Shown: positions 44,283 through 52,997 of the stretch, piece after piece
Layout of the letters: each line of letters opens with the position of its first letter
Position numbering within the stretch: position 1 is the stretch's first letter
NCBI GenBank assembly: GCA_016930695.1
Contig: JAFGGD010000046.1
Location: forward strand, 1-64,000
Source of the DNA: Candidatus Eisenbacteria bacterium
Lineage (GTDB): Bacteria > Orphanbacterota > Orphanbacteria > Orphanbacterales > Orphanbacteraceae
Length of the DNA stretch: 64,000 bases
Direction of reading: 5' to 3'
Made by a program: the position numbers and the translations under genes
The notes under the pieces: model-generated
Database searches by the model: none
The model's input: the letters and a program-made list of their open reading frames with translations, nothing else
What the model was told of the DNA's origin: nothing

Positions 44283-45006
44283 TGACTCCCACCCTGACGA
44301 TCAGCTCGCTCATGCGAGCCGCCTTCTTGGGTTCCAGTTCGGCCAACACGCTCGCCGCCGATTTCTCCTTCATGTTGGCCAGGATCGCCGATGCCTGGCG
44401 CTCAGGCATCGTGTTCAGAATCAGCGCCACCTGCTTGGGCCGCATCGCGTCGTAGACTTTCACCAGGCGCGCCAGATTCTCTCCATCCAGGGGGAACCGG
44501 TACGGCTCCTCCTCGTCCTCTCCGCCTTCGCCGGCGGGATGCTTCCCCTCCGGCGGCCACGGCGGACCGGTCGTTTCGACCATTGCCGGCGTCTCCTCCG
44601 CCGCTTCCGAGGCGGCGCCGACGTTCTTCGATTCCTCCGTCAATTCCGCGTCCCCGTTTTCTTCCGGAGATTCCGCGCGTTCATCGCCGGACTCCGCCAG
44701 CTCCTCCGGCGGGCCCATGGTCTCGATCGCGGGTGTCGCGTCCGCCGCCGCCGGCGCGGCGCCGGCCTCCTCGATCGTGCGGACCGCGGCGAGAATGCTG
44801 TCCACCGCCGCGAAACCTTCCGCCGGCACGAGATAGGGGGCCTGGAAGGTAAGCATCCCGTTCAGATAGAGAAAGACCGGCATGGATCCGACAAAAATCA
44901 GCACCGCCCCCCCGAAGAGCAGGAGGAACTTCTTCACGCCGAAGCCGCCCTTTTTCTTCTCGGGGGCCTTGGCCTTCTCTTTTTCCTTGGCTTCCTTATC
45001 AGCCAT
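44272..45006 (-). CDS. MotE-like flagellar membrane protein
   Basis: 244 residues. A Lys-rich start is followed by one membrane helix (about 27-48), an acidic Pro/Glu-rich linker, and a C-terminal MgtE-N-like helical domain (about 170-240) with VKVYDAMRPKQVALILNTM and ERQASAILANMKEKSAASVL. This is the layout of MotE, a periplasmic chaperone for a stator protein, and of YlxF between fliJ and fliK in Bacillus. The gene is in that same place. Function is by family likeness. Confidence 0.75.
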   Translation of the reverse strand: MADKEAKEKEKAKAPEKKKGGFGVKKFLLLFGGAVLIFVGSMPVFLYLNGMLTFQAPYLVPAEGFAAVDSILAAVRTIEEAGAAPAAADATPAIETMGPPEELAESGDERAESPEENGDAELTEESKNVGAASEAAEETPAMVETTGPPWPPEGKHPAGEGGEDEEEPYRFPLDGENLARLVKVYDAMRPKQVALILNTMPERQASAILANMKEKSAASVLAELEPKKAARMSELIVRVGVNER

Positions 45007-45048
45007 TTTCCCTCTCCTCCGTGAGCGGGGCGTCCGACCTCCGCCGGA

Positions 45049-45507
45049 TCAACAAAGCTCTTTCTTCGGTTTCCGCAGATAGGTGTCCCGGCCGATTTCG
45101 TCGGTCTCCTTCTGTTCCGACCGAAGCCATTCCCTCATATGCTCGATCAGGTTGTTTTCCCGAAGCTTCTCCAGGGTCTTTCGCTCCTTGCTGCACTCCA
45201 CCAGCTCCTCGCGCTCCCGACTCACCCGGCGCCGGGAATGCTCGACCGCCTCGATCTGCCGGCAGATATCGCGCATCAACCGATCGAAACGGGCGCGGTG
45301 CACCTCTTCCCATGCAATGTCGATCCGTCCGGTACGCTGCTCCAGGACCGCCCGCCGGCATTCCTCTTCCAGGTCGTGCAGACTCGACAGGGCGCGTTCC
45401 TCGCGCTCCAGCGTCCGCTCGGCGACGGCGAGATCCTGTTTCTTCCGGTCTTCGATGCACTGCTTGACGTTCATCACTTTCTGCAGCCGGAAACGGAACT
45501 TGGTCAT
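45049..45507 (-). CDS. fliJ: flagellar export protein FliJ
   Basis: 152 residues, almost all coiled coil, starting MTKFRFRLQKVMNVKQCIED, typical of FliJ. It is the central stalk of the FliH-FliI ATPase, like the gamma subunit of F-ATPase, and touches FlhA. It starts 8 bases after the fliI stop codon. Confidence 0.92.
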   Translation of the reverse strand: MTKFRFRLQKVMNVKQCIEDRKKQDLAVAERTLEREERALSSLHDLEEECRRAVLEQRTGRIDIAWEEVHRARFDRLMRDICRQIEAVEHSRRRVSREREELVECSKERKTLEKLRENNLIEHMREWLRSEQKETDEIGRDTYLRKPKKELC

Positions 45508-45515
45508 CGTCTTCC

Positions 45516-46835
45516 CTAATTCAGCAGCCGCTTCAGGGCGCTGGAAGTGTCCGCGAATTCCGTCCGCTCCCGCATCCCTTGACGCAAGAAGGAACGTATC
45601 GTTTCGATCCTCTCGATCGCGAAATCGATCCGAGGATTGCTCTTTTTGACGTAGGCGCCGATGTTGATCAGATCCTCCGCCTCGCGGTAGGTGGCGAGCA
45701 CCTCCCGGACCCGGGCGGCCTGCTCCTGGTGCTCCGGGTCGACCACGTCGATCATGACCCGGCTGACGCTCTCGAGCACGTCCACCGCCGGATAATGGTT
45801 TTCCGTGGCGAGCTTGCGCGAAAGCGCGATGTGTCCGTCCAGGATCGATCGGGCGGCGTCCGCCACCGGATCGTTCATGTCGTCCCCCTCGACAAGCACC
45901 GTGTAGAGGCCGGTGATGCTCCCCACCGCGGCGGTGCCGGAGCGCTCCAACAGACGCGGCAGGAGAGCGAAGACCGAGGGCGGATAACCCTTGGTGGTGG
46001 GCGGTTCCCCCACGGCGAGACCGATCTCCCGTTGCGCCATGGCGACCCGGGTGAGCGAGTCCATCATGAGCATCACGTTCAGACCGAGTTCGCGGAAGTA
46101 CTCCGCCACGGTGGTGGCGAGCATGGCGCCCTTCAGGCGGATCAGCGCCGCCTGGTCGCTGGTCACGGCGACCACCACCGACTTGCGAAGCCCTTCCTTG
46201 CCGAGGTCCTTCTCGATGAAATCCCGCACCTCGCGCCCACGCTCGCCGATCAGCGCGATCACGTTCAGGTCCGCCTCGCAGTTCCGGGCGATCATGCCGA
46301 GAACGACGCTCTTCCCCACGCCGCTACCCGAAAAGATGCCCACCCGCTGTCCCTTGCCGCAGGTGACGAGACCGTCGATGGAGCGGATACCCGTCGCCAG
46401 CGGCTCGGCGATCCGCTGCCGCGTGAGCGGGTTGGGCGGCGGCGCCAGCAGCGGGCGGTTCTTCTTGGCGCCCGTCGGCCCGCCGCCGTCGATCGGGTTC
46501 CCGAGGCCGTCCAGCACGCGGCCCAAGAGCTCGTGTCCCACCGGAACCCGCATCGGCTGGCCGCAGGCGGCCACAGCCGAACCGGCCGCCACGCCGCTGA
46601 TTTCACCGACCGGCATCAGCAGCACATGATCGTCGCGGAAGCCGACCACTTCGGCGCGGACCGAACGGTTCTCGGACAGACCCTCGATCACGCAGACGTC
46701 GCCGATGGAAACGGCGGGACCCCTGGACTCGATCACGAGCCCGATGATCTCGCTCACCCGACCGGTCCGGCGCACCGGATCGATGCGCTCGACCACGTCG
46801 AGGTACTTCTCCGCTTTCAGCGTCGGCGCGCTCAT
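45516..46835 (-). CDS. fliI: flagellum-specific ATPase FliI
   Basis: 439 residues from the ATG at 46835, overlapping the fliH stop (ATGA). Walker A is seen as GIFSGSGVGKSVVLGMIARN and Walker B as LNVMLMMDSLTRVAMAQRE, followed by AVGEPPTTKGYPPSVFA, all signature FliI sequences. It is an F1-beta-like hexamer that releases chaperones and readies export substrates. The open frame goes further upstream, but that stretch lies over fliH in another frame. Confidence 0.97.
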   Translation of the reverse strand: MSAPTLKAEKYLDVVERIDPVRRTGRVSEIIGLVIESRGPAVSIGDVCVIEGLSENRSVRAEVVGFRDDHVLLMPVGEISGVAAGSAVAACGQPMRVPVGHELLGRVLDGLGNPIDGGGPTGAKKNRPLLAPPPNPLTRQRIAEPLATGIRSIDGLVTCGKGQRVGIFSGSGVGKSVVLGMIARNCEADLNVIALIGERGREVRDFIEKDLGKEGLRKSVVVAVTSDQAALIRLKGAMLATTVAEYFRELGLNVMLMMDSLTRVAMAQREIGLAVGEPPTTKGYPPSVFALLPRLLERSGTAAVGSITGLYTVLVEGDDMNDPVADAARSILDGHIALSRKLATENHYPAVDVLESVSRVMIDVVDPEHQEQAARVREVLATYREAEDLINIGAYVKKSNPRIDFAIERIETIRSFLRQGMRERTEFADTSSALKRLLN

Positions 46836-47524
46836 CGCACCCTCTCCACCAGCGCCTTCTCCAGCGTCTGCAGTTGCTTCTCGAGTTGCGCCTCCACGTT
46901 CCCCGCCTCGGTCTCCACCAGGCAGCCGCCGCGGCGCACCCGACCGTCCTCGACGATCTCGAGCGAACGGGTTCCCTCGAGAATGGCGAGCCAATCCGAG
47001 CCGTGCTCGCGTACGATCTTCAGGTCTTCCGGGTTCACGCGGAGCACCACGCTCTCCTTCTCCGTCACGAGCCGGAGCGCCCGGCGCACGGTCTCGAGCA
47101 CGAGCGCCTCGTCCACTTGCACCGCGTCCCCCACGATCCGCCGCGCCACCGCCACGGCGAGTCGGACCACCGTTTCCTCGGAGGCGAGGAACAGGTCTTC
47201 CCGCTGAGCCATCAGATCCTTGGCGGCGCCGGCGAATTTTTCCACCGCCTCGCGGACGGCGTGCTCCCCCTCCGCGCGCGCCCGGGTCAGTTCCTCGGCG
47301 TGCTCGCGCTCGCGCCGCTCCAACCGTTCCCGCATCTCGTCCAGCGACGCTTTCAGTTCCGCCTCCCGATCGACGCAATCCTTCACGTCCGACTCGATGG
47401 CGTTGGCGATCCATTCCGCCTCGCCGGCGAGCCCTTCCCGGTCGGCGTGCCGCGGGTCGGGAAGCCGCACCAGAATCGACTCGGGGAGCACGCGGGCGGA
47501 CCGGAAAACGCGGCGGCTATTCAT
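46832..47524 (-). CDS. fliH: flagellar export regulator FliH
   Basis: 230 residues. The middle is coiled coil (about 40-95), and the C-terminal half, with VVRLAVAVARRIVGDAVQVD and VLRVNPEDLKIV, matches FliH/HrpE. It holds FliI to the C ring through FliN. It overlaps fliG by 8 bases and fliI by 4, so the three are translated together. Confidence 0.93.
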   Translation of the reverse strand: MNSRRVFRSARVLPESILVRLPDPRHADREGLAGEAEWIANAIESDVKDCVDREAELKASLDEMRERLERREREHAEELTRARAEGEHAVREAVEKFAGAAKDLMAQREDLFLASEETVVRLAVAVARRIVGDAVQVDEALVLETVRRALRLVTEKESVVLRVNPEDLKIVREHGSDWLAILEGTRSLEIVEDGRVRRGGCLVETEAGNVEAQLEKQLQTLEKALVERVR

Positions 47525-48533
47525 CGGCGCTCCCTCCCCGGTCGATCTCCACCTCGCCCTGCTCCTCGAGACTCCGGACCACCTCGATGATCCGATCGCG
47601 GGCCTGCTCGATCTCCGCCTTCTTCACCTTGCCGGCGTACTCCATCTCCTCCTGGATGCTGACCGCCGCCCGCTCGGAGACGTTCTTGAAGATCTTCTCC
47701 TTCACGTCCTCGTCGGCGTTCTGCAGCGCCAGGGAGAGATCCTTCAGGTCCACTTCCTTGAGGACCCTTTGCATGGACCGGTCGTCCAGAAGAAGGATGT
47801 CGCGGAAGATGAACATCATCTTGCGCACCCGGGTCGCCAGGTCCGGATCCCGGTCCGTAAGGGTCTGCATGACCACCTTCTGGATCGAGAGAGGGATCAT
47901 GTTGAGGAGGCCCGCCGTCTTCCGCTCGCCGCCGAGGCTCTCCTTCCGCTTCTTCTGCTTCTCCTCCTCCTTCGGGTTCACCACCGGATCGAGCGCGGCG
48001 TGCACCCGCGCCGCGGTATCGGGGACGATCTCCCCCATGGTGGCGATCCGCCAGGCCGTGTCCGGCTGGAGTTCCTCCGGGAGAGCGGCCACCACACGGC
48101 CGGAGACGTCCGGCTCGATCTGGGTGAGCAGGAACGCCACGGTCTGGGGGTGCTCGCCGGCGATCAGCTCGGCGAACTTCTCCGGGTCGCGCCGCGCGAA
48201 GCTCCAAAGACTCTGGTTCGAGCGCCAGCTGATCCGGCGGACGACCTCGGTCGCCTCCGACTTGCCGAGCGTCGCCTCGAGCATCTCCGAAGCCCTTTCG
48301 ATGCCGCTCACCGTCTTCGCCTGGCGCGCCGCCAGTTCGTTCAGGAACTCGGTGAGCACCTCGTCCTTCACGTTCTGCGGAACCTCGCCGAGCATCAGAA
48401 TCTCCTCGGCGAGACGCTCCATCTCGCTCCGGGGGAGTTTCTCCATGAGCGGCTTGGCGTCCGGGCCGAGGGTCATCACGACGATCGCCGCCTTCTGCCG
48501 CTTGGTCAGTTCCGCTGTGGAGAGAGGCGCCAT
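47517..48533 (-). CDS. fliG: flagellar motor switch protein FliG
   Basis: 338 residues, standard length. It has ELTKRQKAAIVVMTLGPDA at the start, the EHPQTVAFLLTQIEPD motif in the middle domain and MFIFRDILLLDDRSMQRVLK in the charged torque helix region. It links FliF to FliM and takes the push of MotA. It lies 5 bases downstream of fliF. Confidence 0.97.
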   Translation of the reverse strand: MAPLSTAELTKRQKAAIVVMTLGPDAKPLMEKLPRSEMERLAEEILMLGEVPQNVKDEVLTEFLNELAARQAKTVSGIERASEMLEATLGKSEATEVVRRISWRSNQSLWSFARRDPEKFAELIAGEHPQTVAFLLTQIEPDVSGRVVAALPEELQPDTAWRIATMGEIVPDTAARVHAALDPVVNPKEEEKQKKRKESLGGERKTAGLLNMIPLSIQKVVMQTLTDRDPDLATRVRKMMFIFRDILLLDDRSMQRVLKEVDLKDLSLALQNADEDVKEKIFKNVSERAAVSIQEEMEYAGKVKKAEIEQARDRIIEVVRSLEEQGEVEIDRGGSADE

Positions 48534-48538
48534 GGTTC

Positions 48539-50056
48539 TTAGTCGCTCTCCGAGATCAACGTTTTAATCAGTTCAGCCGATTCTTCCGGCCGGTTGCGGG
48601 CCGCCTGGGTGACCTTCTGCGCGCTCGACCCGTAGGCGGCGACCGCCTGCGCCGCCGGTGCGCCGAACATCTCCATCCCCTCCGCCTCGACGGCGCGGCG
48701 CGCCGGCGCCTGATTGAGCAACGAACCGGCGGAACGGAGGAACCGGCGGAGAACCAGGAACACCACCAGGGCGCCGAGCGCCCAGAGCGCCTTCTCCAGC
48801 ACGGTTCGAACCAGGAGGCTCCGCTCCACCTTCTGCATTTCGCTTCGCTCGTCAAGTAGATGGCGCTGATCGAACTGCACGCAGGCGACGTGGATTTGGT
48901 CCCCCCTGTCCTCATCCAGACCCACGGCATTCCGAACCAGCGCCTCGATTTCGCTCAGTTCCCGCCGGTCCCGCTCCACGAAACTCGGAGCCGACTCGGC
49001 ATCTCCCTCGGCGCCCTCGGGGACTTCATAGCGTCCGTCCACCGTGACCGCCACGGTCAGGCGCTTGAGGTTGCCCGGCGCCTTCACGACCGTCTCCACC
49101 GTCCGGTTCAGTTCGTAGTTGGTCACCGTGGTCCGGTACTCGCTCCCCTCCTCCTCTTTCATTTCCTCGGTGGTTTCCTCGCTGCGAACGGAGGCGTTGT
49201 CGGGATCGAACCTTTCCACGTTGCGCTCGAGCTTCTCGAAATCGAGTTCCGCGGTCACCCGGACCACGGCGTTGCCGGGGCCGACCACACGATCCAGGAG
49301 CGTTTGGGCTTTTTCCTCGAGAAGGCGCTCCACTCCCGCTTCGACCTCATAGCGGGCGGCGCTCTGCACCTCCGCCCCATCCTCGTCACCGGGGGTGGAG
49401 AGCAGGTTCCCGAAGTAATCCAGAATGCTCACGTTCTCCGGATGGAGCCCCTCGACGCTTCCCGCCACGAGGGCGCCGATCCCTTCGATCCTCTTCTGCG
49501 TGAGCCGGCTGCCCGGCTTCAGGCGAACCATGACCGCGGCCGAGGGAGCGCGTTGGCCGTCCAGGAAGAGGCTTCGCTCGGGAATCACCAGATGCACCCG
49601 CGCGTTCATTACCTCGTCCATCTCCCGAATGGTTCGCGTCAGTTCCCCCTCCAGGGCGCGCTGGTAGTTCACCTGTTGCATGAAATTGGTCATGCCGAAC
49701 TTGCTCTGGTCGAACAGCTCGTATCCGGAGGCGCCCCCTTCGACGCCTCCCTCACCGGCCAGATCGAGACGAACCGCGTAGACGTCCTTTTCCGGGACGA
49801 GAATGGTCCGGCCCGAATCGCTGATCCGGTAGGGAACCTTCAGATCCCGCAGGCGGTCCACCACTCCGCTCGCCTGCTCCGCATCCAGCCCGGCGTAGAG
49901 CACGCCGTAGGAGGCGTGCTTCGCGAGAAAGAAGGAGAGAACGATCGTCACGACCGCCCCGGCGATCAAAGAGCCGAGCACGAACTTCTGGCCGGACCCC
50001 AGTACGCGCCAGCGCGCCGCCAGGTTCTCCGTCATTCCCTTCATTCCGTCAGCCAC
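48539..50056 (-). CDS. fliF: MS-ring protein FliF
   Basis: 505 residues from the GTG at 50056 with AAGGAGG six bases upstream. Membrane helices lie near residues 25-45 and 420-440. YGVLYAGLDAEQASGVVDRL, MTNFMQQVNYQRALEGELTR and ERSLFLDGQRAPSAAVMV are diagnostic ring-building stretches; the C-terminal tail (RPEESAELIKTLISESD) binds FliG. It is the base on which the motor is built. Confidence 0.97.
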   Translation of the reverse strand: MADGMKGMTENLAARWRVLGSGQKFVLGSLIAGAVVTIVLSFFLAKHASYGVLYAGLDAEQASGVVDRLRDLKVPYRISDSGRTILVPEKDVYAVRLDLAGEGGVEGGASGYELFDQSKFGMTNFMQQVNYQRALEGELTRTIREMDEVMNARVHLVIPERSLFLDGQRAPSAAVMVRLKPGSRLTQKRIEGIGALVAGSVEGLHPENVSILDYFGNLLSTPGDEDGAEVQSAARYEVEAGVERLLEEKAQTLLDRVVGPGNAVVRVTAELDFEKLERNVERFDPDNASVRSEETTEEMKEEEGSEYRTTVTNYELNRTVETVVKAPGNLKRLTVAVTVDGRYEVPEGAEGDAESAPSFVERDRRELSEIEALVRNAVGLDEDRGDQIHVACVQFDQRHLLDERSEMQKVERSLLVRTVLEKALWALGALVVFLVLRRFLRSAGSLLNQAPARRAVEAEGMEMFGAPAAQAVAAYGSSAQKVTQAARNRPEESAELIKTLISESD

Positions 50057-50107
50057 GGAAGGCCTCCTTCTTTCGTTCCGAAAACGCTGCATCCCCGCGG
50101 CGATCGA

Positions 50108-50440
50108 TTAGATCGAGGTGCGGGAGATTTCCTGATACGCTTCCAAGAGCTTGTTGCGGACCTGGATGAGCAGGTCGAGAGCCATGTTCGCCTCCTCGAC
50201 GGCGAGCATCACCTGGTGCACGTCGGTCACCTCGCCTCTGGCGAGACCCTCCACCAGCTTGTCCGCGTTCTTATCCATGGCGGAGACGTCCTGGACGTAA
50301 CCCTCCAGGATCTTGCGGAAGGAAGTGGCCTCCTTCACGTCGCCGCCGGCTTTCCCCGCGACCGCGTTCTCCAGGCCGGCGGACCCGATCGAACCGGACA
50401 GGGAAACCGCCTTGGCCACGTTCACCGGAATCACTTGCAT
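50108..50440 (-). CDS. fliE: MS ring-rod junction protein FliE
   Basis: 110 residues. The C-terminal half, with VHQVMLAVEEANMALDLLIQ and VRNKLLEAYQEISRTSI, is the FliE signature. It joins the MS ring to the rod and is the first exported part. It lies between flgC and fliF, the conserved order. Confidence 0.95.
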   Translation of the reverse strand: MQVIPVNVAKAVSLSGSIGSAGLENAVAGKAGGDVKEATSFRKILEGYVQDVSAMDKNADKLVEGLARGEVTDVHQVMLAVEEANMALDLLIQVRNKLLEAYQEISRTSI

Positions 50441-50462
50441 TCTCGCTCACCCCCGATACGCG

Positions 50463-50963
50463 TCAGATCTCGAGCGACTTGCTCACGATGCTCTGATAGG
50501 CCTTCATGGCCGTAAGGTTCGCCTCATAAGCCCGCGTGGCGGCCACCATATCCACCATCTCCGTGATGGTGCTGATGTCCGGCACACGAACGTAGCCCTT
50601 CTCGTCCGCGTCGGGATGGGCGGGATCGAAAACGAGTTCGAAGCCCGCGCTCTCATCCACCACCTCACGCGCGTCCAAAGAGGGTCCTTCCGCCGCTGCG
50701 CCCGGGCGCGTCGCCGCGCTCCCTCCGAGATGTCCCGGCGAGGTCCGGGTCAGCGAAACGCGGTGCTCCGCCGCCCTGGACCGGGAAGGGGCGCTCCCCT
50801 CGTCGGAGGAGATCACGATCTGCCGACGCCGGTAGGGCCCGCCCTCCTCGGAACGGGTCGTCTCGGCATTGGCGATGTTTTTTGCGATCGTCTCCATCCT
50901 CTTACGCTGGGCGGAGAGACCGGAGGCGCTGATTCCCAGGGCGCCGAAGAGATCGTTGCTCAT
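50463..50963 (-). CDS. flgC: proximal rod protein FlgC
   Basis: 166 residues from the ATG at 50963, with GAGGAG eight bases ahead. ALGISASGLSAQRKRMETIA and KNIANAETTR are the rod N-terminus, and DMVAATRAYEANLTAMKAYQ the C-terminus. A Ser/Arg/Ala-rich insert (about 55-95) makes it longer than the usual 135-150 residues. It follows flgB. Confidence 0.95.
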   Translation of the reverse strand: MSNDLFGALGISASGLSAQRKRMETIAKNIANAETTRSEEGGPYRRRQIVISSDEGSAPSRSRAAEHRVSLTRTSPGHLGGSAATRPGAAAEGPSLDAREVVDESAGFELVFDPAHPDADEKGYVRVPDISTITEMVDMVAATRAYEANLTAMKAYQSIVSKSLEI

Positions 50964-51000
50964 CGCTTCCACTCCTCAATCCCGCGAGGGACCCGGCCGG

Positions 51001-51396
51001 CTATACCTGTCCCCGAATACTGTTGCGCAGCCCGGCGATCTTCAGCGTCGCCAGGCGCGCCGACACGGCGAAACGGAGCTGCGTTTCCGCCAGGGAAACC
51101 ATCTCCTTCTCCATGTCCACGCCCTCGCCGAGCGTTTCCGGATCCTCGACCACCTCGATGGAGGGGGCTTCCGGCGCGCCGGACGCCCGATGGCCCGGCC
51201 GCGTCTCCACCGGATCGATGGTCGCTCCCTCCGCCCGGTTCAACTCGTCGGCGAAACGCGCCTCCCGGCGGCTGTAGCCGGGCGTGTTCACGTTCGCCAG
51301 GTTCTCGGCGGAGACCCGCTGCCGGGCCGCCGACAGATCCATCAATCGCCGGAGCGCCGGAAGGGCCGTCCGACTGAACAATCCGATCGTGGGCAC
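51001..51396 (-). CDS. flgB: proximal rod protein FlgB
   Basis: 131 residues from a GTG start with AAGGAGG eight bases upstream. LSAARQRVSAENLANVNTPG and YSRREARFADEL are the FlgB signature; the end is MVSLAETQLRFAVSARL. It is the first gene of the large basal-body operon, 55 bases behind the sigma54 promoter at 51451-51466. Confidence 0.95.
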   Translation of the reverse strand: MPTIGLFSRTALPALRRLMDLSAARQRVSAENLANVNTPGYSRREARFADELNRAEGATIDPVETRPGHRASGAPEAPSIEVVEDPETLGEGVDMEKEMVSLAETQLRFAVSARLATLKIAGLRNSIRGQV

Positions 51397-51450
51397 CGTT
51401 CCTTCCTCCTTAGGGGAAACGACCGGCGGCTATGCGTCGAGGGACAACCC

Positions 51451-51466
51451 CGCAAAATCCGAGCCA
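51451..51466 (-). promoter_or_regulatory. sigma54 promoter of the flgB basal-body operon
   Basis: Minus strand TGGCTCG, four bases, TTGCG, one mismatch from TGGCACG-N4-TTGC, with exact GG-GC spacing. It lies between the sigma54 activator gene and flgB and predicts a leader of about 45 bases. The activator encoded directly upstream is the natural regulator. Confidence 0.75.
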
Positions 51467-51506
51467 GTCCGTCGCATGCCGCGCAACCCCTCATTCTTCA
51501 ACGGTT

Positions 51507-52997
51507 TCAGTATTGACTCTGCACCAGAACGCCCGGTTCTTCCGGCGCGGTCCGGGTGGATTTTTCCGGTCTCGGGGGAAACTGTTTCCCCCCGCTTCGG
51601 CCCGGCTTCATGTAATCCATCATGCCGAGGCGATGGAGCTTGTTCCGGAGAGTGCGCGCGGTGATGCCGAGGCGTCGCGCCGCGCGGGTCCGGTTGCCGT
51701 CCTCCTCCTCCAACGTCTTCAGCAGGAGCGTCGCCTCCATGTCGCGGAGGGTGGTGACGGAGGGCACGTGCTCGTCGGTCATGGCGCGCCGCTCCACCTC
51801 CATCTCGTTGACCAGCTCGGGGAAATGCTCCGGCTCCACGATCCGCCCCGGCGAAACGAGCGCCGCCCTCTCCAGGCTGTTCTCGAGTTGGCGCACGTTG
51901 CCCGGCCAGGGATACTCCGCCAGCAGTTCCATCGCGGCCCTGCCGATCTCCTTGTAGCCGAGTCCGTTCTGCCGGCAGTGCCGGGCGAGAAAGTGGTCGA
52001 TCAGGATCGGTATGTCCTCCGCCCGCTCGCGGAGCGGCGGCACGTTGATCGGGAAAACGCTGAGCCGGTAGTAGAGATCGGCGCGAAAACGGTCTTCGCG
52101 GATCTCGCGGGCCAGGTCCTTGTTGGTGGTGGCGATCACCCGCGAGTCGGCGCGGATGGTCTGGCAGCCGCCGACCCTTTCGAACTCCTTCTCCTGGAGA
52201 ACGCGGAGCAGCTTCGCCTGCACGCCCCAACCGATCTCGCTGATCTCGTCCATCAGAAGCGTGCCGTTGTGGGCGAGTTCGAATCGGCCCTTCTTTTGGC
52301 GCACCGCGCCGGTGAAGGCGCCCCGCTCGTGCCCGAAGAGCTCGCTCTCGTAGAGCGCCTCGGGAAGTGCGGCGCAGTTGAGGCGGACGAAACGCCCGCG
52401 GCTCCGGCGGCTCCGCCGGTGAATCTCGCGGGCCACCAACTCCTTGCCGGTTCCGGTCTCGCCGGTGATCAACACCGTGGCTTCCGTGCCGGCGGCGAGG
52501 CGGATCAGGGCGAAAATCTCGCGGATCTGGCGACTCTCGCCGACCATGTCCCGTTCCATCTCCCACTCCGGCGAAGACGGACCGGGCGTTTGCGCGTGGA
52601 GACAGTCCGGACCGAGCACGCGCTCCACGATCCTCTCCACCTCGTCGGTCTGGAACGGCTTGGTCAGATAATCGCAGGCGCCGAGGCGCATCGACTCGAC
52701 GGCGTTCTCCACCGTCGCGTAGGCGGCCATCACCACGGAGCGGAGGTCCGGCGCGATCTCCCGGGCGGCCCGGACCAGGTTGACGCCGTCGGCGGTTTCC
52801 GCGCGAGAATCGGCGAAGAGAAGGCGATAGCCGTTCGCGCGGAGACGGGTCATCGCCTCGACGCCGTCGGCGGCGGTGTCCACGGCGAACCCGCGGCGGG
52901 TGAGCACCTCGCGCAGGTAGTCCCGCAGAAGCGCCTCGCCGTCGACGATCAAGGCGCGCGCCCTCGTGTCCGCTTCGGTGCGGGTCACCACGTTCAC
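51507..52997 (-). CDS. FlrC/NtrC-type sigma54-dependent flagellar activator
   Basis: 496 residues, GTG start overlapping the sensor gene stop (GTGA), with GGAGGG upstream. A receiver domain (about 13-125) is followed by an AAA+ sigma54-interaction domain (about 145-375) with Walker [19 protein letters not shown] and an intact GAFTGA loop, and a Fis-type helix-turn-helix (about 425-470, [16 protein letters not shown]). In the receiver, Asp63 and Lys113 are present, but the acidic pair reads VDGE (one acid lost) and the conserved Thr is Ala91. It should open sigma54 promoters at flgB, flgF and probably 55901. Placement just before flgB, paired with a sensor gene, points to a FlrC/FleR/FlgR role. 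Confidence 0.92.
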   Translation of the reverse strand: MNVVTRTEADTRARALIVDGEALLRDYLREVLTRRGFAVDTAADGVEAMTRLRANGYRLLFADSRAETADGVNLVRAAREIAPDLRSVVMAAYATVENAVESMRLGACDYLTKPFQTDEVERIVERVLGPDCLHAQTPGPSSPEWEMERDMVGESRQIREIFALIRLAAGTEATVLITGETGTGKELVAREIHRRSRRSRGRFVRLNCAALPEALYESELFGHERGAFTGAVRQKKGRFELAHNGTLLMDEISEIGWGVQAKLLRVLQEKEFERVGGCQTIRADSRVIATTNKDLAREIREDRFRADLYYRLSVFPINVPPLRERAEDIPILIDHFLARHCRQNGLGYKEIGRAAMELLAEYPWPGNVRQLENSLERAALVSPGRIVEPEHFPELVNEMEVERRAMTDEHVPSVTTLRDMEATLLLKTLEEEDGNRTRAARRLGITARTLRNKLHRLGMMDYMKPGRSGGKQFPPRPEKSTRTAPEEPGVLVQSQY

